Shown here one piece after another: positions 6,334-7,208 of a stretch of 7,208 nucleotides of DNA (position 1 is the first letter of the stretch; each line of letters opens with the position of its first letter). The stretch is from assembly GCA_038527215.1 (NCBI GenBank), contig JBCBGC010000205.1, positions 1 to 7,208 on the forward strand. Direction: 5' to 3'. The notes beneath the pieces were generated by a model that worked only from the letters and a program-made list of their open reading frames with translations, was not told the origin of the DNA and searched no databases. Both the position numbers and the translations under genes were made by a program. Origin of the DNA: JAWPMV01 sp038527215. Lineage in GTDB: Bacteria; Bacteroidota; Bacteroidia; J057.

Positions 6334-6678
6334 ATGCCTCGTTCAGTAAACGTGGTTGCCGCTCGTAACCGGCGCCGTAAAATGATGAAACACGCCAAAG
6401 GATACTTTGGTCGTAAAAAGAATGTTTGGACTGTAGCCAAAAACCAAATTGAAAAAAGCTGGCTGTACGCATACCGGGATCGTCGCAACAGAAAGCGTGA
6501 ATTCCGTCGTCTGTGGATCACCCGGATCAATGCCGGAGCCAGACTGCATGGCATGAGCTACTCTGCTTTCATGGGGAAAGTCAGCGCAGCGAATGTTGAC
6601 CTCAACCGTAAGGTCTTGGCAGATCTCGCCATGAATCATCCAGAGGCCTTCAAAGCGGTCGTGGATGCGGTGAAGTAG
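6334..6678 (+). CDS. rplT: 50S ribosomal protein L20
   Basis: Binds 23S rRNA directly and is needed early in assembly of the large subunit; in some bacteria it also represses its own operon. 114 residues (118 in E. coli). The basic N-terminal extension (about 1-60) carries the family pattern: MPRSVNVVAARNRRRKMMKHAKGYFGRKK, then AKNQIEKSWLYAYRDRRNRKREFRRLWITRINAG (35-68). The C-terminal globular domain includes ARLHGMSYSAFM (69-80) and the end LADLAMNHPEAFKAVVDAVK. The ATG at 6334 follows an A-rich stretch (AAAGAAAAAAATAT) with no Shine-Dalgarno site. It is the last gene of the rpmI-rplT unit, 18 bp before a strong terminator. Confidence 0.98.
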   Translation: MPRSVNVVAARNRRRKMMKHAKGYFGRKKNVWTVAKNQIEKSWLYAYRDRRNRKREFRRLWITRINAGARLHGMSYSAFMGKVSAANVDLNRKVLADLAMNHPEAFKAVVDAVK

Positions 6679-6696
6679 CCAAAGCATCGATAACAT

Positions 6697-6734
6697 AAAA
6701 AACGCTGATCATGTACATGATCAGCGTTTTTTTT
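6697..6734 (+). terminator. Strong intrinsic terminator of rpmI-rplT, symmetric on both strands
   Basis: ACGCTGATCATG (6702-6713) and its complement CATGATCAGCGT (6716-6727) surround TA. With the flanking A6 (6697-6702) and T8 (6727-6734) the perfect palindrome is 36 bp long (6697-6732), giving a 16-bp stem with a GTAC loop. Eight T follow the plus-strand stem, and the six A give a T tract when read on the minus strand. It could therefore also stop transcription arriving from the right. Confidence 0.93.
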
Positions 6735-6849
6735 ATCATGAGCTATCCCAAATTTTGGGCTGACTTATTTCTTTATGAATTTTTTGAGACGGATAGGAAA
6801 GCGCCATTTTTCTTCCTGAAGGTGAATGCTTACTTCTTCTCTAGTCTCG
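6735..6849. other. Intergenic stretch between the rplT terminator and the repeat region
   Basis: No plus-strand gene is visible. A short dyad CCCAAA-T-TTTGGG lies at 6748-6760. On the minus strand a frame ending in TAA at 6767-6765 reads SIHLQEEKWRFPIRLKK just before its end. This resembles a protein C-terminus but has no start codon of its own before a stop at 6947-6945, inside the first repeat copy. It may be a remnant of a gene tail or chance. Confidence 0.3.
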
Positions 6850-6999
6850 CTAACCTGGAAGCTCCTCCGACTGCCAGGAGGTGAGCCGTCCGGACCAAGT
6901 ACTCCAGCATGATACCGTCGGGGTTCTCTGCGATCTTTATGTAATCATGGAGACCCCGGATAAGTCTTTTCGCTACCGCTCAAAGCCTTTCCGGGGTGA
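6850..6999. repeat. Palindromic intergenic repeat, copy A (diverged, about 150 bp)
   Basis: Aligns along its length with the copy at 7067-7208. Both share CTGGAAGCTC or CCGGAAGCTC near the left end, AGGAGGTGAG, TTCTCTGCGAT, a 24-nt block at 6943-6966 (AATCATGGAG through GGATAAGTC) and CCTTTCCGGGGTGA at the right end. Copy A has about 8 bp more in its middle. Its left terminus (CTAACCTGGAA) has lost perfect complementarity to its right terminus (TTCCGGGGTGA), and its internal arm TCCGGACC no longer matches GAGACCCCGGA (6950-6960). It looks like an older, decayed copy. No coding sequence is supported within it. Confidence 0.8.
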
Positions 7000-7077
7000 C
7001 ATATTTGTGGATGGTTAGGGTTCCAAGAAGCGGTTTGATGAAATCATCTCTCTATCCATAAACTTGTCACCCCGGAA
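6989..7077. repeat. 12-bp inverted repeat formed by the facing ends of the two repeat copies
   Basis: TTCCGGGGTGAC (6989-7000) and GTCACCCCGGAA (7066-7077) are perfect reverse complements around a 65-bp unique spacer (7001-7065). They are the right end of copy A and the left end of copy B. The extra C/G outside the 11-bp termini suggests that the repeat end is really 12 bp, or that both copies sit next to the same base. The spacer shows no gene. Confidence 0.7.
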
Positions 7078-7208
7078 GCTCTTCCGACTGCAAGGAGGTG
7101 AGCTGTCCGGGGTCTCTAGCTCCGGTACCGTTCTCTGCGATCCTTATGCAATCATGGAGACCCCGGATAAGTCATTTTCCCTACCGGTCAAATGCCTTTC
7201 CGGGGTGA
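7067..7208. repeat. Palindromic intergenic repeat, copy B (intact termini, 142 bp seen)
   Basis: The left end TCACCCCGGAA (7067-7077) is the exact complement of the right end TTCCGGGGTGA (7198-7208), which coincides with the window edge. A second perfect inverted pair is nested inside: TCCGGGGTCTC (7106-7116) and GAGACCCCGGA (7157-7167). Smaller dyads are CGGAAG-CT-CTTCCG (7073-7086) and the palindrome CGGTACCG (7123-7130). Terminal inverted repeats, small size and absence of coding capacity fit a MITE-like or REP-like element. No target-site duplication can be shown, because the right flank is outside the window. Confidence 0.8.

Noticed and set aside
6343..6696. 117-codon minus-strand frame over rplT, plus a 78- and a 61-codon frame
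   Set aside because: They are antisense to rplT, an unmistakable ribosomal protein gene, and have no recognisable content of their own.
6850..7208. CRISPR array or tandem satellite
   Set aside because: There are only two copies, each about 145 bp and clearly diverged, with a single 65-bp spacer. This does not fit CRISPR repeats or a satellite.

Overview
The window looks like a chromosomal, vertically inherited segment of a member of the Bacteroidota. The best support is five promoter candidates with the phylum's layout (TTG, about 20 bp, TAnnTTTG), three of them with an exact TAnnTTTG box. Starts without clear Shine-Dalgarno sites and the protein styles (a XerC-type recombinase with a GLRRAEV-like motif, a secreted TPR protein with a Cys/Trp tail) agree. 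Base composition is close to balanced. I cannot place it below phylum from sequence alone; a Saprospiria- or Cytophagia-like lineage is a guess.

Layout. Positions 1-5142 are all on the minus strand. In transcription order they are an FkbM-family methyltransferase (5142-4384), aroA (4330-3098), proC (3072-2269), a secreted metal-dependent amidohydrolase (2074-662) and the N-terminal 177 residues of a XerC-type tyrosine recombinase (532-1, cut by the window edge). fkbM, aroA and proC are spaced by 53 and 25 bp and are probably one transcript. The amidohydrolase and xerC each have their own promoter candidate. Positions 5266-6678 are on the plus strand: a secreted TPR protein, then rpmI (L35) and rplT (L20) behind a near-perfect promoter, closed by a long perfect-palindrome terminator at 6697-6734. 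Positions 6735-7208 hold no convincing gene but carry two diverged copies of a palindromic repeat of about 145 bp.

How it works together. The gene set is mostly housekeeping: chromosome-dimer resolution or related recombination (XerC), chorismate synthesis (AroA), proline synthesis (ProC) and ribosome assembly (L35, L20). The most informative regulatory site is the gap between fkbM and the TPR gene. Two divergent promoters overlap there by 23 bp, and the plus-strand promoter shows that the TPR gene starts at 5266 rather than at the earlier in-frame ATG at 5227. The least explained part is the right-hand repeat region, which has nested inverted repeats, an embedded sequence complementary to the usual 16S rRNA 3' end, and a possible gene tail abutting a repeat copy. 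I found no CRISPR array, tRNA, phage module or defence system.
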